This document shows, one piece after another, positions 17,719-26,700 of a stretch of DNA of 64,000 nt (positions are counted from its first letter, which is position 1; each line of letters starts with the position of its first letter). Below the pieces are notes generated by a model that was not told the origin of the DNA, searched no databases, and was given only the letters and a program-made list of their open reading frames with translations. The stretch comes from Streptomyces sp. SID12488. GTDB lineage: Bacteria; Actinomycetota; Actinomycetes; Streptomycetales; Streptomycetaceae. The stretch covers positions 277,138 through 341,137 of the forward strand of contig NZ_JAAGLT010000007.1 of assembly GCF_010548275.1 (NCBI RefSeq). The letters are read 5' to 3'. A program made the translations under genes and the position numbers.

Positions 17719-18342
17719 ATGAGCGCCGAGACTCCTGCCGCCCCCAGTCTGTTCGACCGGCTGTGGCTGCAGTTCCGCGCCTGGCGGGGTACGAGGCCGT
17801 TCTGGGCCGGTCTGTTCGTCATGCTCGCCGGTATCCCGATCATGTACTTCCCTTACGCGCACCTCACGATCGGCCAGCTCACGGTCCGCATGTCCACAAC
17901 GGCCGGCGCGGGATCGCTGATCATCGGAGTCCTGCTCGTCGTCCTGGGTATCAGCCTCTGGTTCCAGAAGCACGTACGGACCTTCGCCGGTACCGCCGCG
18001 ATCCTGCTGGGACTGGTGTCTCTCCCGGTCTCCAACTTCGGCGGGTTCATCATCGGCTTTCTGCTGGCCCTGGTCGGCGGCGCGCTGGCCATCGCCTGGG
18101 CGCCCGGTGAGCCGGAGCCGGACACGAAGTACGGGGTACCGGCGGGCAACGGCGGCACGGATGCGGCCCCTGCCCCGGAGGCCCCTGAAGCCCCTGTTTC
18201 CGCCGAGGCCACCGACGGGGCGGACCCTGCGGCGGAGCCGAGCGGACTGGACATGAGCAAGTCGAACGAGCCGTACGAGCCGAACGATCTGTCAGGAACT
18301 AGCCCGGTGAACGGGGCGAACGGGAGGCGCAGTGCCGGCTGA
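17719..18342 (+). CDS. DUF6114 membrane protein
   Basis: A 207-residue membrane protein with a short N-terminal cytoplasmic part (FDRLWLQFRAWRGTRPFWAG) and four hydrophobic helices: FVMLAGIPIMYFPYA, AGSLIIGVLLVVLGISLWF, TFAGTAAILLGLVSLPVS and FIIGFLLALVGGALAIAW. An acidic, Pro/Ala-rich tail of ~80 residues follows. The pattern matches DUF6114, a family found directly beside DUF6230 in streptomycetes. ATG 17719 was chosen for its GGGAG ribosome site. The next gene starts 11 bp before this one stops, so the two are translationally linked. It is probably a membrane partner of the secreted DUF6230 protein; function unknown. Confidence 0.8.
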   Translation: MSAETPAAPSLFDRLWLQFRAWRGTRPFWAGLFVMLAGIPIMYFPYAHLTIGQLTVRMSTTAGAGSLIIGVLLVVLGISLWFQKHVRTFAGTAAILLGLVSLPVSNFGGFIIGFLLALVGGALAIAWAPGEPEPDTKYGVPAGNGGTDAAPAPEAPEAPVSAEATDGADPAAEPSGLDMSKSNEPYEPNDLSGTSPVNGANGRRSAG

Positions 18343-19696
18343 CAAGGTGACCCACGGGACTGATGTGGAAGAGTCCCGCGGGCGAACCGGGCCGAGGCAC
18401 GCGGCCCCGAGGAAACCGCTGTTCACCAGGTTCCATGTGCCTGCCGGAAAGGCGATAGCCCTGGCGGCGATGCCGACCGCGGTGCTCATGGGCATGGGGT
18501 TCACGCCGACGCTCGCCAACGCCGACGAGCAGCCGGCGTCGAACGCTCAGCGGGCCGAAGACTACAAGGCCTGCGTCGCGGCCATGACGGACGACGCCTC
18601 GGCGTCGGCGAGCCCGTCGGTGTCGCCCTCGGAGAGTTCGTCCGACGAGGCCTCCGACGAAGCGACGCCGACCCCTTCTGCCTCCGCCGACGATTCGAAG
18701 CCGAGCGACTCCTCTTCGTCGGATTCAGGTTCCGACGACGAGGCCACGCCGGCCCCGACGCCTTCCGCGAGCAAGACGACGTCCAGTGGCAGCACCGGCG
18801 GCGGCAGCGACACGCCGACACCCACCCCCTCGGCGAGTGCGAGCGCCACCGAGGAGAGCGGCAACCTGCTGGAGACCATCGGCGACGCGATCGTGGACGT
18901 CTTCACGGGCGGCAGCGACTCGTCGACCGACACGGCGTCCACGACGACCACCTCCACGGAGTCGACGGAGACCACCGAGGCCGCCGACAGCGCCACTCCG
19001 ACGCCGACCGCGTCCCCCGCCGCGACCGCGGAAGCGGCCGACAAGGGCACGACGACCGGTACCACCACGGTCAAGGACGCGAAGCCGAAGGTCACCGAGG
19101 TCCTCAAGGACGTCACCGACACGGCGGCCAAGGCGACCGAGAAGACCACGGAGGCGGCCACGAAGGCGGCCGACAAGGCCACCGCGTCCCCCAGCCCCTC
19201 GGCGAGCGCGACGACGGACCTGGACGACTGCCGGGTCGCCACCGAGGACGAGGGCGGTGTCGACAACACCATCCGGCTGCCCGACGACCCGTGGACCCTG
19301 GAAGCGAGTTCGTTGCTGCTCACAGGCGCGGACTACCAGGGCATCGTCAAGGTGCGCACCGCCGACGGCACGGTCAAGGACGTCCTGAAGTATGTGATCT
19401 CCGGTGGCACGGAGATCAACGACCTGCACCAGATCGTCAAGGACGACCTGTCCGGCAAGACCTACCACGCGCAGGCGGCCAAGGGCTCGAAGTCCACGAT
19501 CAACAACGGCAAGACGGTCATGTACACGGAGAGCATCTCCGGCAACCTGTTCGGCCTGGTCCCGGTGACCTTCACCCCGAAGAGCCCGCCGCCCCTGAAC
19601 ATCCCGCTGATCTACTTCACGAACGTGAAGGTCATCCAGGCAGGCCAGTTCGGCGGCACGCTGACGGTCCCGGGCCTGCACCAGTACACGACCTGA
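18332..19696 (+). CDS. Secreted Ser/Thr/Ala-rich stalk protein with conserved C-terminal domain
   Basis: A 454-residue exported protein of unknown function. A basic N-terminus leads to a hydrophobic signal region near residues 36-64 (GKAIALAAMPTAVLMGMGF, then NADE). Residues ~80-290 are a low-complexity stalk of Ser, Thr, Asp, Glu and Pro with repeats such as TPTPSAS and stretches of TTSTEST, resembling cell-wall-spanning stalks. The C-terminal ~165 residues are non-repetitive (DDCRVATEDEGGVDNTIRLPDD... VTFTPKSPPPLNIPL) and end TVPGLHQYTT; this is probably the working domain, exposed outside the wall. No LPXTG motif is present. GTG 18332 overlaps the DUF6114 gene. A strong terminator follows. 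Confidence 0.78.
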   Translation: MPADKVTHGTDVEESRGRTGPRHAAPRKPLFTRFHVPAGKAIALAAMPTAVLMGMGFTPTLANADEQPASNAQRAEDYKACVAAMTDDASASASPSVSPSESSSDEASDEATPTPSASADDSKPSDSSSSDSGSDDEATPAPTPSASKTTSSGSTGGGSDTPTPTPSASASATEESGNLLETIGDAIVDVFTGGSDSSTDTASTTTTSTESTETTEAADSATPTPTASPAATAEAADKGTTTGTTTVKDAKPKVTEVLKDVTDTAAKATEKTTEAATKAADKATASPSPSASATTDLDDCRVATEDEGGVDNTIRLPDDPWTLEASSLLLTGADYQGIVKVRTADGTVKDVLKYVISGGTEINDLHQIVKDDLSGKTYHAQAAKGSKSTINNGKTVMYTESISGNLFGLVPVTFTPKSPPPLNIPLIYFTNVKVIQAGQFGGTLTVPGLHQYTT

Positions 19697-19728
19697 GCAC
19701 TCACATCCCCCGTTCGGGAGCCGCACCG

Positions 19729-19779
19729 AGGCCTGTGGCCCGACTCACCGCTGTTGGCGGGGGGTCGGGCCACAGGCCT
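19729..19779 (+). terminator. Terminator of the DUF6230-DUF6114-stalk operon
   Basis: Arms AGGCCTGTGGCCCGAC (19729-19744) and GTCGGGCCACAGGCCT (19764-19779) form a perfect 16-bp stem 33 nt after the stop codon. Confidence 0.8.
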
Positions 19780-20060
19780 GTGCGGGAGGTAAGCGGGGTT
19801 CGAACGTAATGGCTAATCAAGGGTTTCGTAAACGCTTTCCCAGTGCCATGATGATCCGGTCCCTGTGGGAAGGGGGCCACGGGGGGCGCGTGTTGACCGC
19901 ACGCGCAGCGGAGACGGGGGTCTCAGTACTTCCTGACTTTCCTTACGCGGCAGGCCGCCGGTGACTCCACCGGTCGGTCGTGGCGGAGTGTTCGTCGTGC
20001 CTTCTTCCTGCTGGCCGAGACCGATCATCCGGACCAGACCATCCAGGCAGGTATCGATGC

Positions 20061-20240
20061 GTGAACAACTCCGCGAAGACCTCAACGAGCCGTCCGCGAC
20101 GAGGCCTTGCGGCTGCCGCCGCCGTACTCGGCGTAGTGGTACCCGCGGCCCCCGCAGCTTCCGACGAGCCTAGAACGCCGCTCTCGGCAGCACCGCAGGG
20201 CCGCCCCTGCTCTGCTCAACTCCCTTGCCGGGCAAGGTAA
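20061..20240 (+). pseudogene. Orphan signal-peptide fragment upstream of the toxin gene
   Basis: A 59-codon frame starting GTG 20061 encodes a textbook export signal: VNNSAKTSTSRPRRGL, then AAAAAVLGVVVPAAPAAS, followed by only ~25 further residues before a stop. No mature domain follows. It lies in the 770-bp gap (19697-20466) before the large toxin gene, and looks like the 5' end of an older secreted-toxin gene whose body has been lost or shifted out of frame. A genuine small secreted peptide is possible but less likely. Confidence 0.45.
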
Positions 20241-20466
20241 ATCCTCAATCCACGCTTGCCGCTCTCTGGGTGTCATCCAGCCCCCAGGTTCAGGCTTTTG
20301 TTCATGTTCGGACCCATTGCTTGAGTGACCGTCAGGTTCGACGGCGCGAGGTCGCCGAGTCGTGCCGGCCCCGCCGTATCCCTCGGTCGGCTCCCTGATC
20401 AGAACGGGTACTCCATTGCGCTCCAGACCCCCAGGGTTTCCCAAACCCCTGCTTCGGCTCTCTCGC

Positions 20467-23400
20467 ATGACCGGCCGTCTGCTCCCGCCGATGCTCGCCG
20501 TGGCCTTGGTGGCCGGGGTGGGCGTGAGCAACGAGTACAAGGCACCGCCGACCGAATTGGCTGCCGACTACGACTGGTACGAGGACACCGCCGCCGAGCA
20601 GTTGCGGCAGGACCAGTGCCTGATGAGTGAGGTACTGCGGCTGGGCGGGCCGACCATGGCCTCCACCGCGAAGGAAGCACTCAACCAGAGTCCGGAGGGG
20701 CTGCGGGAGCTGGCCGACCGGGACCGCTGGGAGGACACTCCGCTCGCCATCGCGTACGAGTCGGACCGGGATGCCGCGCGTGCTGAGCTGGACCGGCTGC
20801 ACGTGCTCCACAACAGCTGGAAGATATACGGGCTCGAGACGCCGGGCGGCTTCGATTCCGTCGCCGACTTCGAGTGGCCGCCCGGGACCAGCGGTGACGA
20901 CGGTGAGGACTTCCACTCCCAGACCGGCCTCACGGCGTGGATCGCCGACCGGTTCTGGAAGAGTGAGGGTGACTTCTACGAGGACGCGACCCCGAAGGCC
21001 GACGCGGAGACCGTCGCGGCGGTGAAGGCTCTGGGGCAGCCGCTGTACGGCAGCGACCCCGATCCGTCCCTGCCGGACTGGGACCGACGGCTCGCACTGC
21101 GGGACGCCTTCAAGCACCTGACGGCCTGGAGTCTGGAGCCGACCGGAGCGGACAACGCACGCATCTTCCTGAGCTCGGGCGGGTTCCCGAACAAGGCACC
21201 GGTGCCGGGTACCGCCGAGCACCGGGTCGCCGTCGAGGACCTCAAGTCCCGGTTCGCCGCCTGTGGGTGGCGTGACCCGATGGACCCGGAGAAGGTCCTG
21301 GGCGAGGTCTCGGCGACCGCCGGGGCGGAGTGGCAGCAGGAGATCGGCTCGCAGGCCGCCAAGCGCAACGACATCCTGACCGCGAACAAGAACGCCGTCC
21401 AGGCGCTGACCGTGGCCTCCGAGTCGATGGGCAAGATGCTCGGCCACTCGTGGGTCGCCGACCACATCACCCGCTGGCAGGACTACTGGTCCTCGGGCGG
21501 CATCGGCTGGGTCGGCGATTCCCCGATGGCCGTCCAGATCCCGGGTGCGGCCGGCAAGTGCCTCGGTGTGCAGGGTTCCGGCACCGCGAACGGCACGGCT
21601 GTCGAGGTCGTCGCCTGCGCCACGGCGGCCGCCCAGCAGTGGAGGGTCAACGGGGGATACGGCGAGGGCTACAGCCTGCAGAACGTGAACTCGCAGAAGT
21701 GCCTCGACCTGGCCACCAACCAGACGAAGATCCAGATCTCGACCTGCCTTGGCACGCCCACGCAGGTGTGGAAGTTCAGCGTCCGGGCCGGCGCCACCCT
21801 GCAGAACCTGGGGGCGAACAAGTGCCTGAACTTCCCCACGTACACAGCCGGACAGGACGCGCTCGCGGCCGCCTGCAGCACCGCTGCCACGCAGAAGGTG
21901 CTGTTCAAGGTCTCCGCACACAACGGCACTGTTCCACCGACGGCGGAGTTCACCAAGGCCACGCAGCGGCTGACCGCCGCGCGCACCGGAGCGCAGGCCG
22001 AACTGGCCGAGCTCAAGCGCCGGGCGACGGCCGCGACGGCCGCCCAGACGGCCAGCACCACCGCCGAGCAGGCGGCGTACGCGATCGCGGACGCCAACGG
22101 GGCGCCGCGGGGTCGCGGTCTGCTGGTGGGCCAGCAGAAGGCACAGGTCACGCAGGGAGCGGCGGCTGCCGTCGCGGCGCTGGTGAAGGCCGGCGAGACC
22201 GCCGAGGCAGCTACTCGCGCGGCTGCCGCCGACAGCGCCACGATCGCCCAGCGGGCGCTGGCGCAGGCCGCGCAGTCCAAGGCGGAGTTCCGCAAGCAGG
22301 CTGCCTACCGGGCCGAACTGCAGGCCAAGGCGGCCGCGGACGCGGCCAAGCTGCACCGCGACAACGCCAAGAAGGACAAGGAGCTGGCCGAGTCGAAGCT
22401 GGCCGAGTCCCTGGTCGCGGAGACGGACGCGAAGGCGGCGGCTGCTGACGCGCACGCCAAGCGGCTGAAGGCCGAGGCCGAAGAGGCCACGGCGAAGAAG
22501 GAGAAGGAGACCGCCGACGTCAAGAAGTCGGAGGCGGCCCGCCACCGGCAGACCGCGGAAACCGAAGCGGTCAACGCGGAGACCGCCAAGGGCAGAGCCG
22601 AGGCGTCGGAGGCCACTGCGGTGGCCCGGAAGGAGGACGCCGAGACCGCCCGGGATCGTGCCAAGGACCTGCGTGACGACGCGTGGGACGCCGAGCAGAA
22701 GGCGGACGCGGCGCGCGCCAAGGCCGATGCCAAGGAGGCCTACGCCGAATCTCTGGTAGCGGGGGGTGCGGCGGACGCCGCGCGGGCGGCCGCCAATGAG
22801 GCCGGCCGGCACGCGGACGATGCCGAGGCGGCGGCCGGCCGGGCTCGTATCGCGGCCGACGCGGCCACCCAGGCGGCAGCTGACGCGGACGCGGCGGCGA
22901 CTCGTGCGGAGGCCGCCGCCAGACGCTCCCGGGCAGCCGCGGACGAGGCGCAGGCAGCGAAGCTGCGTGCGGACGCCGCGGTACGCACCGCGACCAGCGC
23001 AGCCGCCGACGCCATCGACGCCTCCGAGCACGCCTCGGCCGAGGCCGCGCTGTCGGTCAAGGCGGCCAACGAGGCCGAGGCGAAGGCGAAGACGGCCAGG
23101 GCCGAGGCGGACGCGGCGCAGGCCGAGGCCAACAAGGCCACCGTCGCCGCAGCGAAGGCGGCGGGGTTCGCCTACGTCACCGCGCAGGCGGCGGTGGACG
23201 CCGGGAACTCCGCCGCGCAGGTCGCAGCGCCCGCGAACGACGCGATCCAGTTCGGCTCGCCGTACGTCACCAAGGACTCGGCCGCATCTCTGGTGGTCCT
23301 GTCCGGCCAGGCGGCGAAGACCATCGCCGAGCAGCAGAAGGCCGTCGCGGACGCCCACGCCACCAACGCGGCGGAGGAAGCGGCTGCCGCCCAGGCCATC

Positions 23401-25332
23401 GCCGACCAGGCACAGGGTGACGCCAAGGTCGCCTACCAGCACGCGGCGAACGCCGCCAAGTACGCCTCGGACGCCCGCGGCTACTCGAAGGAGGCGCTGA
23501 CCTACGCGGCCGCTGCGGCGACCGCCGCGACGAAGGCACAGCAGTCACTGGCCCGCACCATCGGCTACCAGGCCCAGGCCACCGCCGACGCGGCGGCCGC
23601 CGACAAGGCCGCGGGTCGCGCCGAAGGCTACGCCGAAGCAGCCCGCACCTCTGCCGATGCCGCCGCCCTCGATGCTGCCGCCGCCCGTGCTGCCGCCGCG
23701 CAGGCGGAGGAGTCGGCCAGCCGGGCCAGGGCCGCCGCCGAGCGGGCCGACGCCGCGGCGACGGCGGCGGAGGAAGCCGCCAAGGACGCCCAGGCATTCG
23801 CCGAATCAGCACAGCAGGCAGCCGAGTCCGCCGAACGCAAGGCCGCCAACCAGACGGTCAGCGACGGTGCCGGCACCAGCTTCGGCGGCGGCACGTTCTT
23901 CGTCGTGGACGAGGACAGCGTCGAGGTCACGGATGTCAGGCAGCAGCAGCCGTGCGAACTGCCGCCCGGCATCGGCACGAGCTGCACGGTCACCTTCACC
24001 TACACCTTCAACGTCAAGGTCGACTACTACCTGTGCACCAATGCCAACGTGCCGGCGACCCAGTCGGGCTGCCCGTCGGTGGACACGGTGCATCTGGGTT
24101 CAGAGCCCTTCACCGGCCTGAAGAAGGACATCACCAAGACATTCACCCAGTGGGAGATCCTGCAGGGCCTGCTCAAGACCTATCTCGAGGTGGGCAGGCA
24201 GATCCTGGTCCAGGACTTCGTGGACTGCTGGCACGGCAGTGTGTCCGGCTGCGCCTGGGCGGCGTCCAACTTCATCCCGGGTAAGGCGCTGGGCAAGGTC
24301 GTAGAGGGGCTCAACGCTCTGAAGCTCGCCATGCGCACGGGCACCGGGGTGCGGGAGGCGTTCAAGGCGCTGAAGGCACTGGACGACATCGACCCGGCGA
24401 CCCTCGCCAAGATCGAGAATACGGTCGACACATACGAGGACCTGGTCACCACCTGCACCCGGAACAGTTTCCCCGGAGGCACCCAGGTACTCATGGCGGA
24501 CGGCTCCCGCAAGGCGATCCGCGATGTGCGTGTCGGTGAGACGGTGCTGGCCACCGACTCGCAGAGCGGGCAGTCCGCGGCCCAGCCGGTGACCGCGACC
24601 TTCAGCCACGACACCACGCGGCTGGTGGACATCACCGTCAGCGGCGGAGTCCTGACCAGCACGGCCGGTCACCGGTTCTACGTCGCGGAGCGCGGCTGGA
24701 CGCTGGTCTCGGACCTGCGGGTGGGCGACCGCCTGCGCACCCCCGACGGAAGCCTGCACCTGGTGCAGGGCCTGCGGGACCGCGCCGGCCTGGCGCCCCG
24801 CGAGGTGTTCGACCTCACGGTCGACGGGTTCCACTCGTTCTACGTCGGCACCGTCGGGCAGCGTTCCCGCGACGTCCTGGTGCACAACTGCACCAACATC
24901 CTCGCCGACGAGACCATCGAGGGTGCGCACACCCTCAATGACCATGTGAACCTCAGCCCCCAGAAGCTGGCCGACAAGCTGGCCAAGGACGGCGTGGCGA
25001 CGCAGTGGGCCAGCAGGGACATCGCCGTCGCGGCGGTCGACCAGGGCATGGCAGACTGGATCAAGCTGCCCGGCAATGCGGACAAACTGGAGGCCTGGCG
25101 CATCAGGCAGGCCCAGCGGGTCGGCAAGGGCATCGGCTTCGACCCGAGAAAGGACCTGCTGCCCATCCGTATACCGGTCACCGGGCACGGCCCCTCGCTC
25201 GGTACGAAGTGGGTGAGCGGCGGCAGCTCTGCCGGCCAGGCCGTCGGCAACACGGTGGTGATCCAGCTGAAGTTCGCCAAGGGGCATATGAAGCCCAAGA
25301 CCTGGGTCGTCTACACCGCCTACCCGGAGTAG
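20467..25332 (+). CDS. Large secreted polymorphic toxin with RNase A-like C-terminal domain
   Basis: About 1621 residues. Order of parts: signal-peptide-like start (MTGRLLPPMLAVALVAGVGV); N-terminal conserved region (~30-345, beginning LAADYDWYEDTAAEQL); ricin-type beta-trefoil lectin (~359-488, with QQW and QVW motifs and paired KCL blocks); Ala/Glu/Lys-rich coiled coil of ~630 residues (~497-1128); a Cys-containing linker; pretoxin HINT domain (~1332-1475, FPGGTQVLMADGS... ending VLVHNC); and a final ~145 residues (GAHTLNDHV... ending VVYTAYPE) resembling the CdiA-CT RNase A-like toxin fold. It probably kills neighbouring bacteria by RNA cleavage after HINT release. GTG 20362 with a GAGGT motif would add 35 residues. 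The putative immunity gene starts 2 nt after the stop. Confidence 0.85.
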   Translation: MTGRLLPPMLAVALVAGVGVSNEYKAPPTELAADYDWYEDTAAEQLRQDQCLMSEVLRLGGPTMASTAKEALNQSPEGLRELADRDRWEDTPLAIAYESDRDAARAELDRLHVLHNSWKIYGLETPGGFDSVADFEWPPGTSGDDGEDFHSQTGLTAWIADRFWKSEGDFYEDATPKADAETVAAVKALGQPLYGSDPDPSLPDWDRRLALRDAFKHLTAWSLEPTGADNARIFLSSGGFPNKAPVPGTAEHRVAVEDLKSRFAACGWRDPMDPEKVLGEVSATAGAEWQQEIGSQAAKRNDILTANKNAVQALTVASESMGKMLGHSWVADHITRWQDYWSSGGIGWVGDSPMAVQIPGAAGKCLGVQGSGTANGTAVEVVACATAAAQQWRVNGGYGEGYSLQNVNSQKCLDLATNQTKIQISTCLGTPTQVWKFSVRAGATLQNLGANKCLNFPTYTAGQDALAAACSTAATQKVLFKVSAHNGTVPPTAEFTKATQRLTAARTGAQAELAELKRRATAATAAQTASTTAEQAAYAIADANGAPRGRGLLVGQQKAQVTQGAAAAVAALVKAGETAEAATRAAAADSATIAQRALAQAAQSKAEFRKQAAYRAELQAKAAADAAKLHRDNAKKDKELAESKLAESLVAETDAKAAAADAHAKRLKAEAEEATAKKEKETADVKKSEAARHRQTAETEAVNAETAKGRAEASEATAVARKEDAETARDRAKDLRDDAWDAEQKADAARAKADAKEAYAESLVAGGAADAARAAANEAGRHADDAEAAAGRARIAADAATQAAADADAAATRAEAAARRSRAAADEAQAAKLRADAAVRTATSAAADAIDASEHASAEAALSVKAANEAEAKAKTARAEADAAQAEANKATVAAAKAAGFAYVTAQAAVDAGNSAAQVAAPANDAIQFGSPYVTKDSAASLVVLSGQAAKTIAEQQKAVADAHATNAAEEAAAAQAIADQAQGDAKVAYQHAANAAKYASDARGYSKEALTYAAAAATAATKAQQSLARTIGYQAQATADAAAADKAAGRAEGYAEAARTSADAAALDAAAARAAAAQAEESASRARAAAERADAAATAAEEAAKDAQAFAESAQQAAESAERKAANQTVSDGAGTSFGGGTFFVVDEDSVEVTDVRQQQPCELPPGIGTSCTVTFTYTFNVKVDYYLCTNANVPATQSGCPSVDTVHLGSEPFTGLKKDITKTFTQWEILQGLLKTYLEVGRQILVQDFVDCWHGSVSGCAWAASNFIPGKALGKVVEGLNALKLAMRTGTGVREAFKALKALDDIDPATLAKIENTVDTYEDLVTTCTRNSFPGGTQVLMADGSRKAIRDVRVGETVLATDSQSGQSAAQPVTATFSHDTTRLVDITVSGGVLTSTAGHRFYVAERGWTLVSDLRVGDRLRTPDGSLHLVQGLRDRAGLAPREVFDLTVDGFHSFYVGTVGQRSRDVLVHNCTNILADETIEGAHTLNDHVNLSPQKLADKLAKDGVATQWASRDIAVAAVDQGMADWIKLPGNADKLEAWRIRQAQRVGKGIGFDPRKDLLPIRIPVTGHGPSLGTKWVSGGSSAGQAVGNTVVIQLKFAKGHMKPKTWVVYTAYPE

Positions 25333-25334
25333 AC

Positions 25335-26006
25335 ATGACCTACGAGACCGGCCTCACCTGGCTCTCCGAGCAGTGCGACGAGTTGGCGGACCTGCCTCCT
25401 GCGGAGATGGACTGCCTCATCGAGCGGGGGCCGGTCTCGGCCATGCTCCTGATCACCGAACGGTCTGCCCTGGAGCTCGGCCACCCGGCGTCCCTGCAAC
25501 TGGGCCGTGACGTACGGCGGCTACTGGACTCCGGCCTGACGGACGACACGATCCGCACGGCCTGGGTCGGCTCAACCGACCACGCGTTTGACCCGGCCAA
25601 GCAGCAGGTCGGAGCGCGGGAGTGGCTGGGGCGGATCGAATCGGCCTGGCTCGCGGTGGAATCCCACCGTGACCCCGGCTTCACTCCGCCCCCGGCCGAC
25701 CCCGTGACGGACGAGTCCCTGCGCGCTGCGGCTCGCAGGGCGATGGCCCCGGTGGCCGCCGTGCTGACACGGGCGCACGAGGAAGGGGAGGTGTTCAACC
25801 CGCTGCCGCTGCCCGCCCCCCTGGTACCGGCGCTGGAGCAGGTGATCACCGGGGCGTGCGCCGACCTCGGTTTCCGGCTCTTCCTGCGCGCGGTCAAACG
25901 CCACGCGCTGCCGCTGAACGGCCCGTACCGGGCAGCGCTGGTGGCACTCGGCGAACGTCTCGGCTACCCGGAAGGTGCAGTCGACCAGGGCCTTCAGAGG
26001 GACTGA
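25335..26006 (+). CDS. Putative immunity protein for the adjacent toxin
   Basis: A 223-residue soluble, helix-rich protein with no signal peptide, beginning MTYETGLTWLSEQCDELADL. The assignment is positional: it starts 2 nt after the toxin stop codon, on the same strand, and is followed at once by a 16-bp-stem terminator, so toxin and this gene form a closed two-gene unit. A cytoplasmic partner is what an RNase toxin requires. Segments such as RAAARRAMAPVAAVLTRAHEEGEV and GPYRAALVALGERLGYP suggest an all-alpha fold. I do not recognise a named immunity family. Confidence 0.65.
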   Translation: MTYETGLTWLSEQCDELADLPPAEMDCLIERGPVSAMLLITERSALELGHPASLQLGRDVRRLLDSGLTDDTIRTAWVGSTDHAFDPAKQQVGAREWLGRIESAWLAVESHRDPGFTPPPADPVTDESLRAAARRAMAPVAAVLTRAHEEGEVFNPLPLPAPLVPALEQVITGACADLGFRLFLRAVKRHALPLNGPYRAALVALGERLGYPEGAVDQGLQRD

Positions 26007-26011
26007 CGTTA

Positions 26012-26049
26012 CGAGGGGTGGGCGGGAGACGTGTCCCGCCCACCCCTCG
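26012..26049 (+). terminator. Terminator after toxin-immunity pair
   Basis: CGAGGGGTGGGCGGGA (26012-26027) and TCCCGCCCACCCCTCG (26034-26049) form a perfect 16-bp stem with a 6-nt loop, beginning 5 nt after the immunity stop codon. Confidence 0.85.
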
Positions 26050-26059
26050 CAGCGGACGT

Positions 26060-26197
26060 CAGTACACCGATTCAGCCTCGTCCATCCGGCCCACCGGCAC
26101 CGTCTTCAGCCCGGTGACCGCGTCCTTCAGCGGGACCATCTCGATGTCCGTGCCGCGCAGGACCGTCATTCGCTACGAACCCATCAAGAAAAGCTGA
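26060..26197 (+). pseudogene. C-terminal tail of a lost toxin (remnant)
   Basis: An open 45-residue tail with no start codon of its own reads from about 26060 to a TGA at 26195-26197: RPTGTVFSPVTASFSG, then ISMSVPRRTVIRYEPIKKS. It begins 10 bp after the preceding terminator and ends 18 bp before the next immunity-like gene, exactly where the end of a toxin gene would sit relative to its immunity gene. Codon use is coding-like. It is interpreted as the last ~45 residues of a displaced toxin domain; the family is not recognised. Confidence 0.45.
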
Positions 26198-26215
26198 CGC
26201 GGGAGGGCGAGACGT

Positions 26216-26605
26216 TTGAGAACCCAGATGAAGATGACCCGCGACGGCGACGCGTTCATCGCCCGGCTCACGCCCCGTCAGGTGTCGGCGATGTACGAAG
26301 CGCTGAGCTACCTGAGCGACCGGGGCTGCGGTGACACGGAGCTGACCCTGTTGGTCGGCACGGGCAGGGAGGCGGTCGACGCGCTCATGAAACGCTTGGC
26401 CGGACGACACACCGAGTCACGCGACTTCAGGTTCACCATGGGGGAACTCCACATGGTGCTCAGCGCACTGACCGCCGCGCCCACGATGTTCACCGGGCGC
26501 GAAGGCGCTTTCCTGGAGGAGCCGTTCAATATTCGGCTGGGCTTCTACCGGGAGAACTTCGATGCCCTGGCGTGCGCCGTCGTCCGCGCAGCGGCCGAGG
26601 CGTGA
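26216..26605 (+). CDS. Immunity-like protein, tandem paralogue 1
   Basis: A 129-residue cytoplasmic protein. Its start is TTG 26216 (GGAGGG 7 nt upstream), giving LRTQMKMTRDGDAF; an internal ATG at 26228 would remove the shared N-terminal strand. It shares with the genes at 26746 and 27147 the pattern LTRDG-x-x-F-x-ARLTP near the start, LGTG/LGAGR in the middle, the EL-H-x-LSALT block around residue 80 and a FYRENFDALA-type end. Of unknown family; interpreted as immunity protein because a toxin-tail remnant precedes it and the array lies behind an intact toxin-immunity module. Confidence 0.7.
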   Translation: MRTQMKMTRDGDAFIARLTPRQVSAMYEALSYLSDRGCGDTELTLLVGTGREAVDALMKRLAGRHTESRDFRFTMGELHMVLSALTAAPTMFTGREGAFLEEPFNIRLGFYRENFDALACAVVRAAAEA

Positions 26606-26637
26606 CACTCGGCGGTAGCCACTGACTGCGCAAGAGG

Positions 26638-26669
26638 GCGAGGGCCCTGTTCACGGGGAACGCCCTCGC
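26638..26669. terminator. Hairpin after paralogue 1, resembling the pyk terminator
   Basis: GCGAGGGC (26638-26645) and GCCCTCGC (26662-26669) pair around a 16-nt loop. Together with the following bases to 26719 it resembles, with many changes, the sequence from the pyk terminator to the pyk 3' end at 32357-32435. Confidence 0.5.
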
Positions 26670-26700
26670 AGCCGTACAGACGCAACCGTGGGGGCAGCCC

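Noticed and set aside
19826..19840. GTAAACGCTTTCC, resembling a LacI-type operator
   Set aside because: Symmetry is incomplete and it lies over 200 bp from any supported start codon.
20332..23442. 1036-residue open frame on the minus strand under the toxin gene
   Set aside because: Shadow of the Ala-rich coiled coil: composition is Gly/Arg/Leu-rich with no domain, and the plus-strand frame has clear signal, lectin, coil, HINT and toxin parts.
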